Assembly (NCBI GenBank): GCA_022844485.1
Contig: JALHLQ010000017.1
Span: 27,914-91,913 of the forward strand
Direction: 5' to 3'
DNA: 64,000 bases
DNA from: Xanthobacteraceae bacterium
Lineage (GTDB): Bacteria; Pseudomonadota; Alphaproteobacteria; Rhizobiales; Xanthobacteraceae
The translations under genes and the position numbers were made by a program. Below are positions 1-10,188 of this stretch, piece after piece; position 1 is the stretch's first letter; each line of letters begins with the position of its first letter. The notes below the pieces were generated by a model. The model ran no database searches. It was not told the DNA's origin and saw only the letters and a program-made list of their open reading frames with translations.

Positions 1-63
1 GCGACAAGGGCCGCAGCCCAAGCCGGCTGCGCAACCGGGGCCAACCGTGCAGCGCGCCCGGTC

Positions 64-360
64 TCAGCGCTGATCCACGCCGCGGGCCAAAATCTCCTGG
101 ACCTCCACGGCAATGCGGTTGCCGCTGACCACCACCGTCCCGGTGGCGACCGCAAGGTTGTTGGCGAGGATCCTCACCTCGTCGTCCTCGGAGGAATCGA
201 GCTCGATGATGGCGCCGCGGCCGAGCCGCAGCACCTGGTGAATCGGCATGTAGGTGGTGCCGAGAACAACCGCGATGTCGAGATGGACGCCTTCGATCGC
301 CGCCACGTATTTGCCCCTGCCCGCTTGAGGAACGATATAGTCAGAGGTCAGCATGGGCAT
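64..360 (-). CDS. Short FliN-like (SpoA domain) protein
   Basis: This 98-residue protein is essentially one SpoA domain of the FliN/YscQ type, the C-ring building block of the flagellar switch. Visible family signatures are [18 protein letters not shown], the LGRGAIIEL strand and the closing GNRIAVEV block. It has no N-terminal extension, so it is shorter than a typical FliN. Two start codons lie close together (Met at 360 and 354), and I chose the outer one. It starts only 9 bp from the divergent lipB. No other C-ring gene is nearby, although FliK and an FlhB-like gene occur about 17 kb away. A flagellar role is inferred from the fold; a dedicated role for the orphan copy is unknown. Confidence 0.75.
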   Translation of the reverse strand: MPMLTSDYIVPQAGRGKYVAAIEGVHLDIAVVLGTTYMPIHQVLRLGRGAIIELDSSEDDEVRILANNLAVATGTVVVSGNRIAVEVQEILARGVDQR

Positions 361-369
361 GGTTACCCA

Positions 370-1104
370 GTGGTTAACGAGCGTGAATATTTGACGCCGG
401 GGCTGGAGGCCAAGAGCGGCGTCCCGGCCGCGTGGCGGGTGAGCGAGGGCCGCGTCGCCTATCCCGATGCGCTGGCCGCGATGGAAGCGCGCGCGGCGGC
501 CATCGCCGATGGCCGGGCAAGCGAACTGGTCTGGCTTTTGGAGCACCCTCCCCTCTATACCGCCGGGACGAGCGCCGTTGAACGCGACCTGCGCGAGGCG
601 CGGTTTCCGGTGTTTGCAGCGGGCCGCGGCGGGCAGTTCACCTATCACGGGCCCGGGCAGCGCGTCGTCTATCTGATGCTCGATCTGAAACGCCGGACCC
701 CGGATGTCCGCCGCTACGTGGCGACGCTCGAGGAATGGCTCATCCGCACGCTCGCAGCCTTCAATGTCCGCGGCGAGCGGCGGGACGATCGCATCGGAGT
801 TTGGGTGCGGCGCCCCGACAAAGGCGCCGGATTCGAGGACAAAATCGCCGCCATCGGCATCCGGCTCAAGCGATGGGTGAGCCTGCATGGCGTGAGCCTG
901 AACGTCGAGCCGGTGCTGTCGCATTTCTCCGGCATCGTGCCGTGCGGCGTCGCCGACCCACGCTATGGCGTGACAAGCCTCGTCGACCTTGGCCTGCCGG
1001 TCACCATGGCGGAGGTCGATGCGGCGCTGCGGCGGGAGTTCGAGCCGCTGTTCGGGCCGACGATGGAGCCGCCGGCGTCGGTGGAGGCCTCCCTGTCGGC
1101 TTGA
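370..1104 (+). CDS. lipB: Octanoyl-[acyl-carrier-protein]:protein N-octanoyltransferase LipB
   Basis: LipB moves octanoyl groups from acyl carrier protein to lipoyl domains, the first step of protein lipoylation in the cytoplasm. The 244-residue product shows the family signatures [12 protein letters not shown] (about residues 86–97), DKIAAIGIR with the catalytic Lys near 158, HGVSLNV, and IVPCG with the catalytic Cys near 192. The GTG at 370 is chosen because the protein then begins VVNEREYL, as I recall for rhizobial LipB. Longer readings run antisense through the FliN-like gene and lose similarity. No clear ribosome binding site precedes it, and its promoter must lie inside the divergent gene. 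Confidence 0.93.
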   Translation: MVNEREYLTPGLEAKSGVPAAWRVSEGRVAYPDALAAMEARAAAIADGRASELVWLLEHPPLYTAGTSAVERDLREARFPVFAAGRGGQFTYHGPGQRVVYLMLDLKRRTPDVRRYVATLEEWLIRTLAAFNVRGERRDDRIGVWVRRPDKGAGFEDKIAAIGIRLKRWVSLHGVSLNVEPVLSHFSGIVPCGVADPRYGVTSLVDLGLPVTMAEVDAALRREFEPLFGPTMEPPASVEASLSA

Positions 1105-1153
1105 TTTTTCGTGATCTTTTCCGAGGAGGGCGCCCAATTTTCGGGATCACGCG

Positions 1154-1498
1154 TCAGCGCGGTGACGGAAGGAGCACGGAGTCCGGCGACCGCGCCTGCA
1201 GATCGCAATCGATCCGCGCCGCGGTTTCCCGGATGCGCAAGAGGTCGGCGCGCTCCTTCGCCAGCGGGGTCGAATAGACCAAGGTGTTGACGAGGGGGCC
1301 GATCGGATCGCGCCCCGCCCGCTCCATCTGTTCGACCAGCTCGCGCTCGCGCTTCGAGGTCTCGTCGTAACGGGTGAGAAGCTCGGTGCAGTTCAGCGCG
1401 TCGAACTTGCCGCGCACGTTCACGAGGCCCTCCTCGGTGAGGAGCGTGCAGCCGGCCACGCCGATCGCGAGACTTATGGCTGCCGCCGACCGGCGCAT
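1154..1498 (-). CDS. Small predicted lipoprotein, function unknown
   Basis: This encodes 114 residues starting with a short charged N-terminus, a hydrophobic stretch and a lipobox, VAGC, with Cys17 as the predicted lipidation site. The mature part is hydrophilic and probably helical (RYDETSKRERELVEQMERAG), with two further cysteines in NCTELL and IDCDL that could pair. I do not recognise a named family. It converges on lipB with about 50 bp between the two genes. A lipoprotein anchored in the cell envelope is inferred from the signal sequence only. Confidence 0.7.
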   Translation of the reverse strand: MRRSAAAISLAIGVAGCTLLTEEGLVNVRGKFDALNCTELLTRYDETSKRERELVEQMERAGRDPIGPLVNTLVYSTPLAKERADLLRIRETAARIDCDLQARSPDSVLLPSPR

Positions 1499-1573
1499 GA
1501 CGATGCGTTCCCCTGCCCCACCCGCATCATCGGAGAACGCCGATTTGGCTGCAATCGCAATTTGCGCAATGGC

Positions 1574-1882
1574 TTAATCGGCGCTCCGCAGGACCGAAAA
1601 CCGCTCCCCCGGCCGGCGGGGCTGCAACAACTCCGGATCGCCCGCGCGGCGATCAACGGCTTCGACCCGGGCGCCGCGTGGGCCCGCGCGGCAGCGTTCG
1701 ACCAGCGCCTCGACCGTCTCCGCGGGGCCGACAAGAACCGCCTCGACCGAGCCGTCGCCGCAGTTGCGGACCCAGCCCTCGACATCGGCGGTGAGCGCGG
1801 CCCGTTCGAGCCAGGCGCGATAGCCGACGCCCTGCACGCGCCCGCGCACAATGAGATGGGCGATCACCCGATCGTCGCTCAC
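1574..1882 (-). CDS. acyP: Acylphosphatase
   Basis: Acylphosphatase hydrolyses the carboxyl-phosphate bond of acyl phosphates. The 102-residue product matches the family in length and has the phosphate-binding loop VRGRVQGVGYR with the key Arg at residue 22, followed by GWVRNCGDGSVEA with the catalytic Asn at residue 40. The GTG start at 1882 gives a standard N-terminus. It overlaps the stop of the preceding gamma-glutamylcyclotransferase gene by four bases, so the two are probably translationally coupled. The substrate in vivo is unknown. Confidence 0.9.
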   Translation of the reverse strand: MSDDRVIAHLIVRGRVQGVGYRAWLERAALTADVEGWVRNCGDGSVEAVLVGPAETVEALVERCRAGPRGARVEAVDRRAGDPELLQPRRPGERFSVLRSAD

Positions 1883-2343
1883 GCGGATTCTCCGGTATCG
1901 ACGGCGCGGACGCCGCTCCCATGCGGCGAGGAAAGACGCGCAAGCGACATGACATAAGCGTCCGGCAAAGCCCAGTCGCGCGCCGCTCCGACAACAATGG
2001 CCGCGTAGCCCGGCTTCGGACGCCCCGCCGCCGCGCTGCGCCCCACATAGACGAGCGCCGAGACGCGGCGGCCGCGACACGCCACAGGCAACAGGCGGCG
2101 GCGGTAGAGTCCGCTGCCGAGGCTTTCATAGGCGTCGAGCGCCGCGCGGTCGCGCGGCGTCACACGCCAGAGCACGCCATGCACGGTGCTTCCGGGACAT
2201 GGGATGACCGAGGCATAGCCGTCGACCGTGATGACAAAGCGCCAGCTCTCAAGCCGCGCCGGCCCGAGCGCCTGCGCTCCTGGACAACGGCGCTGCATGA
2301 GATCGCGGCTCATATTGGACCCGTAGGCGAAATGCAGGGTCAT
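1879..2343 (-). CDS. Gamma-glutamylcyclotransferase-like (AIG2/GGCT fold) protein
   Basis: This 154-residue protein has the GGCT fold. It opens with the substrate-binding FAYGSNM motif, and a likely catalytic Glu sits in AYESLGSGLYRR (residue 73). Family members release 5-oxoproline from gamma-glutamyl compounds, but many bacterial members have unproven substrates. The ATG at 2343 places FAYGSNM at residues 5–11, as expected. It lies 26 bp downstream of the pccA stop and overlaps acyP by four bases, so it is probably the middle gene of a pccA–GGCT–acyP transcript. It carries no signal peptide and should be cytoplasmic. Confidence 0.82.
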   Translation of the reverse strand: MTLHFAYGSNMSRDLMQRRCPGAQALGPARLESWRFVITVDGYASVIPCPGSTVHGVLWRVTPRDRAALDAYESLGSGLYRRRLLPVACRGRRVSALVYVGRSAAAGRPKPGYAAIVVGAARDWALPDAYVMSLARLSSPHGSGVRAVDTGESA

Positions 2344-2369
2344 CAGGCACTCGTGTAGGCGCGGCGGCG

Positions 2370-4385
<2,016 letters not shown>

Positions 4386-4583
4386 ACGCTGAGGGCCCAG
4401 CTCCTGCCCGCGCTTTGCGGCTTGGGACAGCAAAAGTCAATCAGGGCTTTCCGGACCGTTCTCGGCCCGAGAACCAACCTTCCGACGACGCCCGATGCAG
4501 GCCTGCAAGCGCCTCTTGCTTCCGTGGCGGCCGCATGCGGCCTTCATACATCATGGCCCAGTGGCTCGAAACCCGAGGTCATC

Positions 4584-5510
4584 ATGGCCAAGAGCGCCGG
4601 AATTCATCACGTCACCGCCATCGCCAAGGACCCGAACCGCAACGTCGCGTTCTATCGCGACGTGCTCGGGCTGCGGCTGCTGAAGAAGACCGTCAATTTC
4701 GACGATCCGGGCGTCTATCATCTCTATTACGGCGATGAGGCGGGCCGGCCCGGAACGATCCTCACATTCTTCCCTTGGCCACATGGGGCCAGCGGACACC
4801 AGGGAACCGGACAGGCCGTCGAGACGAGCTTCGCCGTACCGGCGGCCTCGCTCGGCTTCTGGCTTGCACGGTTCGTGCAGAAAGGGGTGGAGCATGAGCG
4901 CGCCGCGGGCCAATTCGGCCAGCCGACGATCGCGCTGCGCGATCCCGACGGCCTCCTCTTGGAGCTTGCCGGCGCCGCGGGGCTCGAGACGTCGCCCGGA
5001 TATGCCGCGAGCGGCATCCCGGCCGAGCATGCCATCCGCGGATTGCACGGCGTCACACTTTGGATCAAGGAGATCGAGGCCACGTCGCGCGTGTTGAAGG
5101 CGCTCGGTTTCGAGCCCGTGGGCACCGGGGAGAACCGCGCCCGCTTTTCGTCGGGGGACGGCATCGGGACCGTCGTGGACTTGCGCGCGACGCGAGGCTT
5201 TCCCGATGGCGCGCTTGGCACGGGCACGGTGCATCACGTGGCCTTCCGCGCCGCCGGCGACGCGGAGCAGGCAGAACTGGCGCAGGCCGCGCGCGAGCTC
5301 GGCCTGCAGGTCACCAAGCAACTCGACCGCAACTATTTTCGTTCGGTCTATTTCCGCGAGCCGAACGGGGTGCTGTTCGAGATCGCAACCGACGATCCGG
5401 GGTTTGCCGTCGATGAACCCGTGGAGACGCTCGGCAGCGCGCTGCGGCTGCCGCCCTGGTTCGAGCGCGAACGCGCACGCATCGAAGCGGCGCTGCCTGA
5501 ACTCGTATGA
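4584..5510 (+). CDS. VOC-family protein, ring-cleaving-dioxygenase-like
   Basis: The 308-residue product consists of two vicinal-oxygen-chelate halves. The first starts with IHHVTAIAKDPNRNVAFYRDVLGLRL, and the second with GLHGVTLWIKEIEAT. Potential metal ligands are the His in IHHVT, the His in TVHHVAF and the Glu in NGVLFEIATDDPGF near the end. The layout matches proteins annotated as ring-cleaving dioxygenases of the MhqA/MhqO type, linked to hydroquinone or quinone handling. Family assignment is firm, but the substrate is unknown. It is transcribed divergently from pccA, and its stop codon abuts the stop of the convergent gene at 5511. Confidence 0.85.
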   Translation: MAKSAGIHHVTAIAKDPNRNVAFYRDVLGLRLLKKTVNFDDPGVYHLYYGDEAGRPGTILTFFPWPHGASGHQGTGQAVETSFAVPAASLGFWLARFVQKGVEHERAAGQFGQPTIALRDPDGLLLELAGAAGLETSPGYAASGIPAEHAIRGLHGVTLWIKEIEATSRVLKALGFEPVGTGENRARFSSGDGIGTVVDLRATRGFPDGALGTGTVHHVAFRAAGDAEQAELAQAARELGLQVTKQLDRNYFRSVYFREPNGVLFEIATDDPGFAVDEPVETLGSALRLPPWFERERARIEAALPELV

Positions 5511-5822
5511 CTATCGATCCAGCTTGCGAGCCGGCGAATGCGGCCCTTCCGCTTCCTCCCGCGTCGCCGGCGTCCGGCACTCTTCCGGCCGTTTCTGGCA
5601 GTCGATGGCCATGGTCGGAGAGGCCGACGGCCCGGATTGGTCGGCATAGGGGACGACGGCGCTCTCCTCGACTTGAAGACCCTGCCGGGGAGTCGGTATC
5701 GGACCTTGCCCGGTGCTGCCGGTTCCGGTGGCCCCGGAATCAGCCGGCGGCGAGCTCTGCGCGAGGGCCGAGGTTGCAAGGACGGCGGCAACCGTTGCGG
5801 CGAGCAAAATTCGAATTCTCAT
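5511..5822 (-). CDS. Small secreted protein, function unknown
   Basis: This encodes 103 residues with a clear Sec signal peptide (MRIRILLAATVAAVLATSALA, predicted cut after ALA at 21). A Ser/Gly/Pro/Thr-rich mature region follows, with two cysteines in DCQKRPEEC that could form a disulfide. I do not recognise a family. The start at 5822 fits the signal peptide; longer versions have no coding character. Its start faces the carboxylesterase gene, so the two share a short divergent promoter region of about 95 bp. A periplasmic location is predicted. Confidence 0.6.
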   Translation of the reverse strand: MRIRILLAATVAAVLATSALAQSSPPADSGATGTGSTGQGPIPTPRQGLQVEESAVVPYADQSGPSASPTMAIDCQKRPEECRTPATREEAEGPHSPARKLDR

Positions 5823-5917
5823 ATGGCCTCCGTAACGTTCCCCGGAGAGAGAACAGAAGCCGCTCCGGAATGTTCCTGGCGGGCGCACAATCGAATGCAG
5901 GCAACCCAGAGGCTGAC

Positions 5918-6562
5918 GTGGAAACCAACACCGGTTTGAACTTCGTCCATCGATTTGTTCCCGCCGACGATGCCCGGCGCACACCGCTGCTGCTTCTGCA
6001 CGGGACCGGCGGGAACGAGGACGATCTGATCCCGCTCGGGGCGCGGCTTGCTCCCGGCGCCGCGCTTCTTTCGCCGCGAGGACAGGTCCTGGAAAACGGA
6101 ATGCCGCGATTTTTTCGACGCCTCGCCGAAGGCGTGTTCGACATCACCGACTTGAAATCGCGGACGCATGCGCTGGCCGGCTTCCTCGCCGCCGCACGCG
6201 AGACCTATGGATTGCCGGCGCCGATCGCCGTGGGCTTTTCCAACGGCGCCAACATCGCGGCCGCGATGCTTCTGCTCCGGCCGGAGGCGCTCGCGGGAGC
6301 CGTGCTGATGCGCGCCATGACCCCGTTCGAGCCGGATGCGCTCCCGGATCTCCGCGGCAAGCCCATCCTGCTGCTGGCGGGCGCCATGGATCCGCTGGTC
6401 ACGCCGGCCAATCGGCAGGCATTGGCGGAACTCTTCGCAAAAGCCGGCGCCGACCTGACCGACCATGTGCTGCCCGCCGGACACAACCTGTCCGCCCAGG
6501 ATCTTGCGATCGCAACGGAGTGGCTTGGCCGGCACGGGTCAGCCGCGCCCGAGGCAACATAA
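5918..6562 (+). CDS. Alpha/beta hydrolase, phospholipase/carboxylesterase type
   Basis: This cytoplasmic serine hydrolase of about 214 residues belongs to the carboxylesterase/phospholipase 2 family. The oxyanion region is LLHGTGGNEDD, the nucleophile elbow is GFSNGAN, the acid lies in AGAMDPLVTP and the His in PAGHNLS. The GTG at 5918 is preferred because AGAGG lies just upstream and the remainder matches the family length. An in-frame ATG at 5870 would add 16 residues. The natural ester is unknown. It is followed by the DUF302 gene on the same strand, separated by 90 bp that contain a strong palindrome. Confidence 0.85.
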   Translation: METNTGLNFVHRFVPADDARRTPLLLLHGTGGNEDDLIPLGARLAPGAALLSPRGQVLENGMPRFFRRLAEGVFDITDLKSRTHALAGFLAAARETYGLPAPIAVGFSNGANIAAAMLLLRPEALAGAVLMRAMTPFEPDALPDLRGKPILLLAGAMDPLVTPANRQALAELFAKAGADLTDHVLPAGHNLSAQDLAIATEWLGRHGSAAPEAT

Positions 6563-6602
6563 ATTCCGCGCCTCCCCTTTCCGCCTCGCCGCCATCGACC
6601 AC

Positions 6603-6622
6603 ATATTCCAAATATGGAATAT
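6603..6622. promoter_or_regulatory. 20-bp AT-rich palindrome, candidate repressor operator
   Basis: ATATTCCA (6603–6610) and TGGAATAT (6615–6622) are perfect inverted arms separated by AATA. The site lies 30 bp upstream of the DUF302 start codon. Its size and AT-rich symmetry stand out in this GC-rich region and suit a dimeric winged-helix repressor of the ArsR type. No regulator gene is adjacent, so the binding protein is unknown. Confidence 0.55.
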
Positions 6623-6652
6623 CCTGCCAGGCAAACAGCGAGGACTGACGCG

Positions 6653-7060
6653 ATGACCTACCACTTCTCGAAGACCGTGGACCTGCCGTTCGAACAGGCC
6701 ATCGAAGCCAGCATACAAGCCCTGCAGCGGCACGGGTTCGGCGTGCTGACCGAGATCGATGTCAAAGCCACGCTGAAGAAGAAGCTCGACGTCGATTTCC
6801 GCCCCTATCGCATCCTCGGCGCGTGCAATCCGACCATGGCGCACCAGGCGCTGCAGGCTGAAGACAAGATCGGCACGATGCTTCCCTGCAACGTCATCGT
6901 CCAACAGCGGGAGGACGGGACGGTCGAAGTTTCAGCCGTCGACCCGATCGCGTCCATGCAGGCGATCGACAATCCGAAGCTCGCGGGCATTGCCGGTCAA
7001 GTCCGCGACATGCTGCGGCAGGTCGTCGAGGAGATCGGCCGGGCGCGCCAGGCGGCCTGA
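6653..7060 (+). CDS. DUF302-domain protein
   Basis: This 135-residue protein matches the DUF302 family from about residue 10 to 125. The sequence runs FEQAIEASIQALQRHGFGVLTEIDVKATLKKKL, then FRPYRILGACNP, and closes with the VDPIASM and NPKLAGIAGQVR blocks. The family's biochemical role is not established; related genes often occur beside sulfide or persulfide stress genes, but none is seen here. The ATG at 6653 is used because an upstream ATG at 6614 falls inside the palindromic operator. No signal peptide or membrane segment is visible. Confidence 0.83.
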   Translation: MTYHFSKTVDLPFEQAIEASIQALQRHGFGVLTEIDVKATLKKKLDVDFRPYRILGACNPTMAHQALQAEDKIGTMLPCNVIVQQREDGTVEVSAVDPIASMQAIDNPKLAGIAGQVRDMLRQVVEEIGRARQAA

Positions 7061-7260
7061 CCGCGCTTCGCGCCTTTGATGCTCGGGCGGCCGCAACGCG
7101 CGGCCGCCATTCTGTGCGCGTCCCAATTTTTGCCGCGGTGTTTGGGCATAAGCGGATTCGCGCAGGGGAATTCGCGCCCACGAACTGAATTGGTTCAGGT
7201 CCGCCGCAAGGCGAGCCCGCGATCGTCTGCGCCGCCGCAACCGGTTCGAGGTTCAGACGA

Positions 7261-7713
7261 ATGCTGCGTGCCGCCTTTCCGCTTCTCCTGCTTGCCGCCA
7301 CGTTTCTGCCCACCACTCCCGCGGAGGCGATCTATCGCATTACGCGCGATTTCGGCGGCCGCGTCGATGTCTACAAAACCAAATATGTGGCCTTGCGCGA
7401 CAAGCGCGAGCGCATCGTGATCGACGGCGTTTGCAATTCGGCCTGCACGCTTCTCCTCGGCATCATTCCGCGCAACCGCGTGTGCGTGACGCCGCGCGCG
7501 AGCCTCGGCTTCCACGAGGCCTACTTCGATCCGCGCTACACGGCCGGGGTCAAGATCACGAGCAAGGAGGCGACCGCCGAAATGATGGGATATTACCCGC
7601 GCGAGGTGAAGAGCTGGATCGCCAAGAAGGGCGGCCTCACCCCGCAGATGAAGAGCATCAAGAACGGGGCGGACCTCTGGGCAATCCTCGACCCCTGCCC
7701 GGAGGAATTCTAG
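7261..7713 (+). CDS. Secreted ClpP/crotonase-like protein (COG3904-type), hypothetical
   Basis: This encodes 150 residues with an N-terminal signal peptide ending near AEA (residue 23). The mature part resembles the ClpP/crotonase fold of secreted COG3904-like proteins: IDGVCNSACTLLL places a candidate nucleophile Ser at 60, and SLGFHEAYFD places a His at 85. Cysteines at 58, 62 and 75 surround the site and may form disulfides in the periplasm. The protein is far shorter than ClpP and no acid residue can be assigned with confidence. Proteolytic activity is a hypothesis. It stands alone on the plus strand. The downstream gap 7714–7862 shows no gene. Confidence 0.7.
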   Translation: MLRAAFPLLLLAATFLPTTPAEAIYRITRDFGGRVDVYKTKYVALRDKRERIVIDGVCNSACTLLLGIIPRNRVCVTPRASLGFHEAYFDPRYTAGVKITSKEATAEMMGYYPREVKSWIAKKGGLTPQMKSIKNGADLWAILDPCPEEF

Positions 7714-7862
7714 TGCAGTGGATTTGACATTCGCTCGGGGGTTTGCGGCCCACGGGTACAAATCGCACGCACAAGCCGCGATGCGCCGTCATCAAGGGCG
7801 CATCGCTTCCAGGACCGAGCTGGAGCGCGCCAGGGGGATTGCGCCTTCGGCAGCCTGAAGGT

Positions 7863-8924
7863 CTAGCCCGGCGCGGGCGCACCGATCGCTACCGGGCGCA
7901 CGGGCGAGCCCGCTCCGCCCTGCGACCGCAGCGGCAGAATGATTGTGCATGACAGCCACACGCGGTCCCGCGCCATCTCGCCGAGCCGCGCGTTCTGAAT
8001 ATTGTAGATTCCCGACTGCGTCAGATTGTGATGGTGAATGGCGAACGGCAGGCCGGGTGGAGTTCCTTCCGGCGGCGGTGACTTGCCTTGGAGCTGGCCT
8101 TCCGCCACCGGATCGGTGAACGGGTTATCGAGCGCGACCAGCACCACCGCTTTCTGCTCGAGGTATTTGGCTGCGTCATAAGAGAGACCAGGACCTTTTG
8201 TGTAGTAGAACTTCTCGACGTCCGGATCCTTCCAGTAATCGCCCCAGCCCGTGTAGATGTACAGCACGTCGCCGGGGAGAAGACCGCGGCTCGCAAGGTT
8301 GTGTGCGGCCAGCATCGCATCGATGTCCTTGGCGGTGACGAGCTGTCCGGGCTGCATCGGCTGCCCGCGGCCGAGATGCGTTTTGGCGTCGAGCAGGACG
8401 GCGGTGGTGACGATCGGCGGCACCTTGTCGATGCCAAGCTTGAGCAAGGGCGAGTCCGGCGACGGCTTCACCTGCGATTGCGTATAGCCGCCATAGTACC
8501 GCGCCTCGTCCGAGGGCACGTCGCCTTTGCCGTCCCACTCCTTCGGCAGCACCGCAAAATGCCCGAGCGCGTCCATCTGCGTGCCTTGCGCGCCGGGCTC
8601 GCCGCTGACGATCTCCTCCCCGTTGAAGAGGTGACGCGTGCCGGGAATGCCGACCGTCGGCCGGAACTTCTCGCGTAGCGGCGTGCCGAATGGCGATTGC
8701 GGCATCGTGTTCGAACGTACATGCGACAGCTCGTAGGATTTCGCGCGTGGCTCCGCGAGATGCGGCGCGCAGCGCGCCCACGTGGTCGGACCCAGCGTAT
8801 TGGCCATGCCGATCTCGTCGCCTTGCACCCACGGCGGGCGCTGTGCCTGCGCTTCGGCTTGCACCAGCATCGGGCCAAGAATCAAAGCGGCGATACTGAA
8901 TCGGACGGCCATGCATCTGACCAT
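7863..8924 (-). CDS. Secreted cyclase-family (kynurenine-formamidase-like) protein
   Basis: This encodes 353 residues with a signal peptide (hydrophobic stretch to about AQAQ at 28). The body resembles the cyclase/KynB family of metal-dependent hydrolases. The usual metal-binding HxGTHxDxPxH stretch appears as GTQMDALGHF, so at least one His position is changed to Gln. The late HHHNLT segment may supply another ligand. The start at 8924 is backed by GGGAGG a few bases upstream. Family members hydrolyse formamides or cyclic amides or esters, but the substrate here is unknown. It follows a TRAP binding-protein gene on the same strand, so both may serve uptake and processing of one compound. Confidence 0.8.
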   Translation of the reverse strand: MVRCMAVRFSIAALILGPMLVQAEAQAQRPPWVQGDEIGMANTLGPTTWARCAPHLAEPRAKSYELSHVRSNTMPQSPFGTPLREKFRPTVGIPGTRHLFNGEEIVSGEPGAQGTQMDALGHFAVLPKEWDGKGDVPSDEARYYGGYTQSQVKPSPDSPLLKLGIDKVPPIVTTAVLLDAKTHLGRGQPMQPGQLVTAKDIDAMLAAHNLASRGLLPGDVLYIYTGWGDYWKDPDVEKFYYTKGPGLSYDAAKYLEQKAVVLVALDNPFTDPVAEGQLQGKSPPPEGTPPGLPFAIHHHNLTQSGIYNIQNARLGEMARDRVWLSCTIILPLRSQGGAGSPVRPVAIGAPAPG

Positions 8925-9000
8925 TACGTCCTCCCACTCTGAACTTATCGCGCACCATGCGGCCGCGCGTTTTCTTGCCGAGCCCTAGGAATCCCGCACC

Positions 9001-10029
9001 TCAGCGCTTCAAAGCAGCCGCAAGCTTGTCGTAGGCGGCGCGCGCGCCCGGAAAGAGCTTGGCGAGATCGTCCAAATAGCGATCGGTGACAGGCCGCAGC
9101 CCTTCGCGCCATTGCGCCATCGTGGCTACATCGGGCACGACCACCTCGTGGCCCGGCGCGGCAGCGCCTTCACGCACCGGCTTGTCCCATTTGTCCCACA
9201 GCGGCCCGAACTTCGCGACGAGCCCGTCTCCCGACAGCGCATCGACGGCAGCGCGAACGTCGTCGGGAAGGCTGTCGTACTTCGCACGGTTCATCAGGAT
9301 GAAGAAGGCCGAAGTATAGAATTGCGTATCGGTGTGGAATTTCATGTGGTCGTTGAAGCCCTGGAGCGGGTTGCCCCAATTGGTCACGATCCCGTCGATC
9401 CGGCCCTCTTTGACGGCGGGCATCACATCGTTCACCTGCAACAGGACGGGCGTCGCGCCGACGAACTCCAGTGCCGCCGACACCGTCTTGTTCGGGGAGC
9501 GCAGACGAAGGCCCTTGAGGTCGGAGAGGCTCACCACTCGCTTCGCACTCGTGTGAATCAAACCCGGATTGTGCACGAAGAGCGCCAGCACCTTGTAATC
9601 GGCATACTCGGCCGCAAGCGTTCCGTCCTTGTACAAGCCCCAGAGCGCGCGCGATCCGGACAGCGCGTCGGGGGTGAGGAACGGCAGCTCGATCACGGAA
9701 CTGCCGGGAAAACGATCGCCTTCGGCGCCGCGCAGGCCGAGTGCGATATCGACCGTGCCCTCCTGCACTTGCTTGGCCTGTTCGGTGACTTTGCCGAGCG
9801 CGGACGCGCCGTTGAATATCTCGACTTTGACCTTGCCGCCGGTCCTGGCCTCGAGCTCACGCGCCCACGGCTCGACGACGTCGTTCTGAAAGAAGCTGGT
9901 CGGTCCCAGAAAATGACTGAACTTGAGCGTGATCGGCTGCGCCGCAGCCGAAACGACGGCGGCCAGGAGCGCCGCAATTGCGGTCACGCCGAGCCGTGTG
10001 ACCGGCTTGATCCGAGCGAATTCGCGCAT
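9001..10029 (-). CDS. TRAP transporter substrate-binding protein (DctP family)
   Basis: This is a periplasmic solute receptor of 342 residues with a signal peptide that ends near SAAAQ (about residue 30). It starts the mature domain with ITLKFSHFLGPTSFFQNDVVEPWARELE, typical of DctP. The conserved LKGLRLRSPNKT segment and the VVTNWGNPLQGF region are the usual substrate-contact parts, including the carboxylate-binding Arg. GAGGAGG precedes the ATG at 10029. No DctQ or DctM membrane gene is present in the window, so it is an orphan receptor here. It probably binds an organic acid. The adjacent secreted hydrolase gene lies 76 bp downstream. Confidence 0.88.
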   Translation of the reverse strand: MREFARIKPVTRLGVTAIAALLAAVVSAAAQPITLKFSHFLGPTSFFQNDVVEPWARELEARTGGKVKVEIFNGASALGKVTEQAKQVQEGTVDIALGLRGAEGDRFPGSSVIELPFLTPDALSGSRALWGLYKDGTLAAEYADYKVLALFVHNPGLIHTSAKRVVSLSDLKGLRLRSPNKTVSAALEFVGATPVLLQVNDVMPAVKEGRIDGIVTNWGNPLQGFNDHMKFHTDTQFYTSAFFILMNRAKYDSLPDDVRAAVDALSGDGLVAKFGPLWDKWDKPVREGAAAPGHEVVVPDVATMAQWREGLRPVTDRYLDDLAKLFPGARAAYDKLAAALKR

Positions 10030-10188
10030 CTGACCTCCTCGCCCCGTTCTATATCGAGCTTATGGGACGGAGCGGCGGACGACAAGAGAACGCCCAAGAC
10101 AAACAATCGAGTCTCGTTCGCCGGCCAAGCACGCCAAAGCAGGGCCGTTGATTCGCCTGATGTCGTTTCGATTCCGCCTTCGGAACAC

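Noticed and set aside
64..1137. 357-codon minus-strand frame across lipB
   Set aside because: Only its last 98 codons make a protein family (FliN-like). The rest is antisense to lipB.
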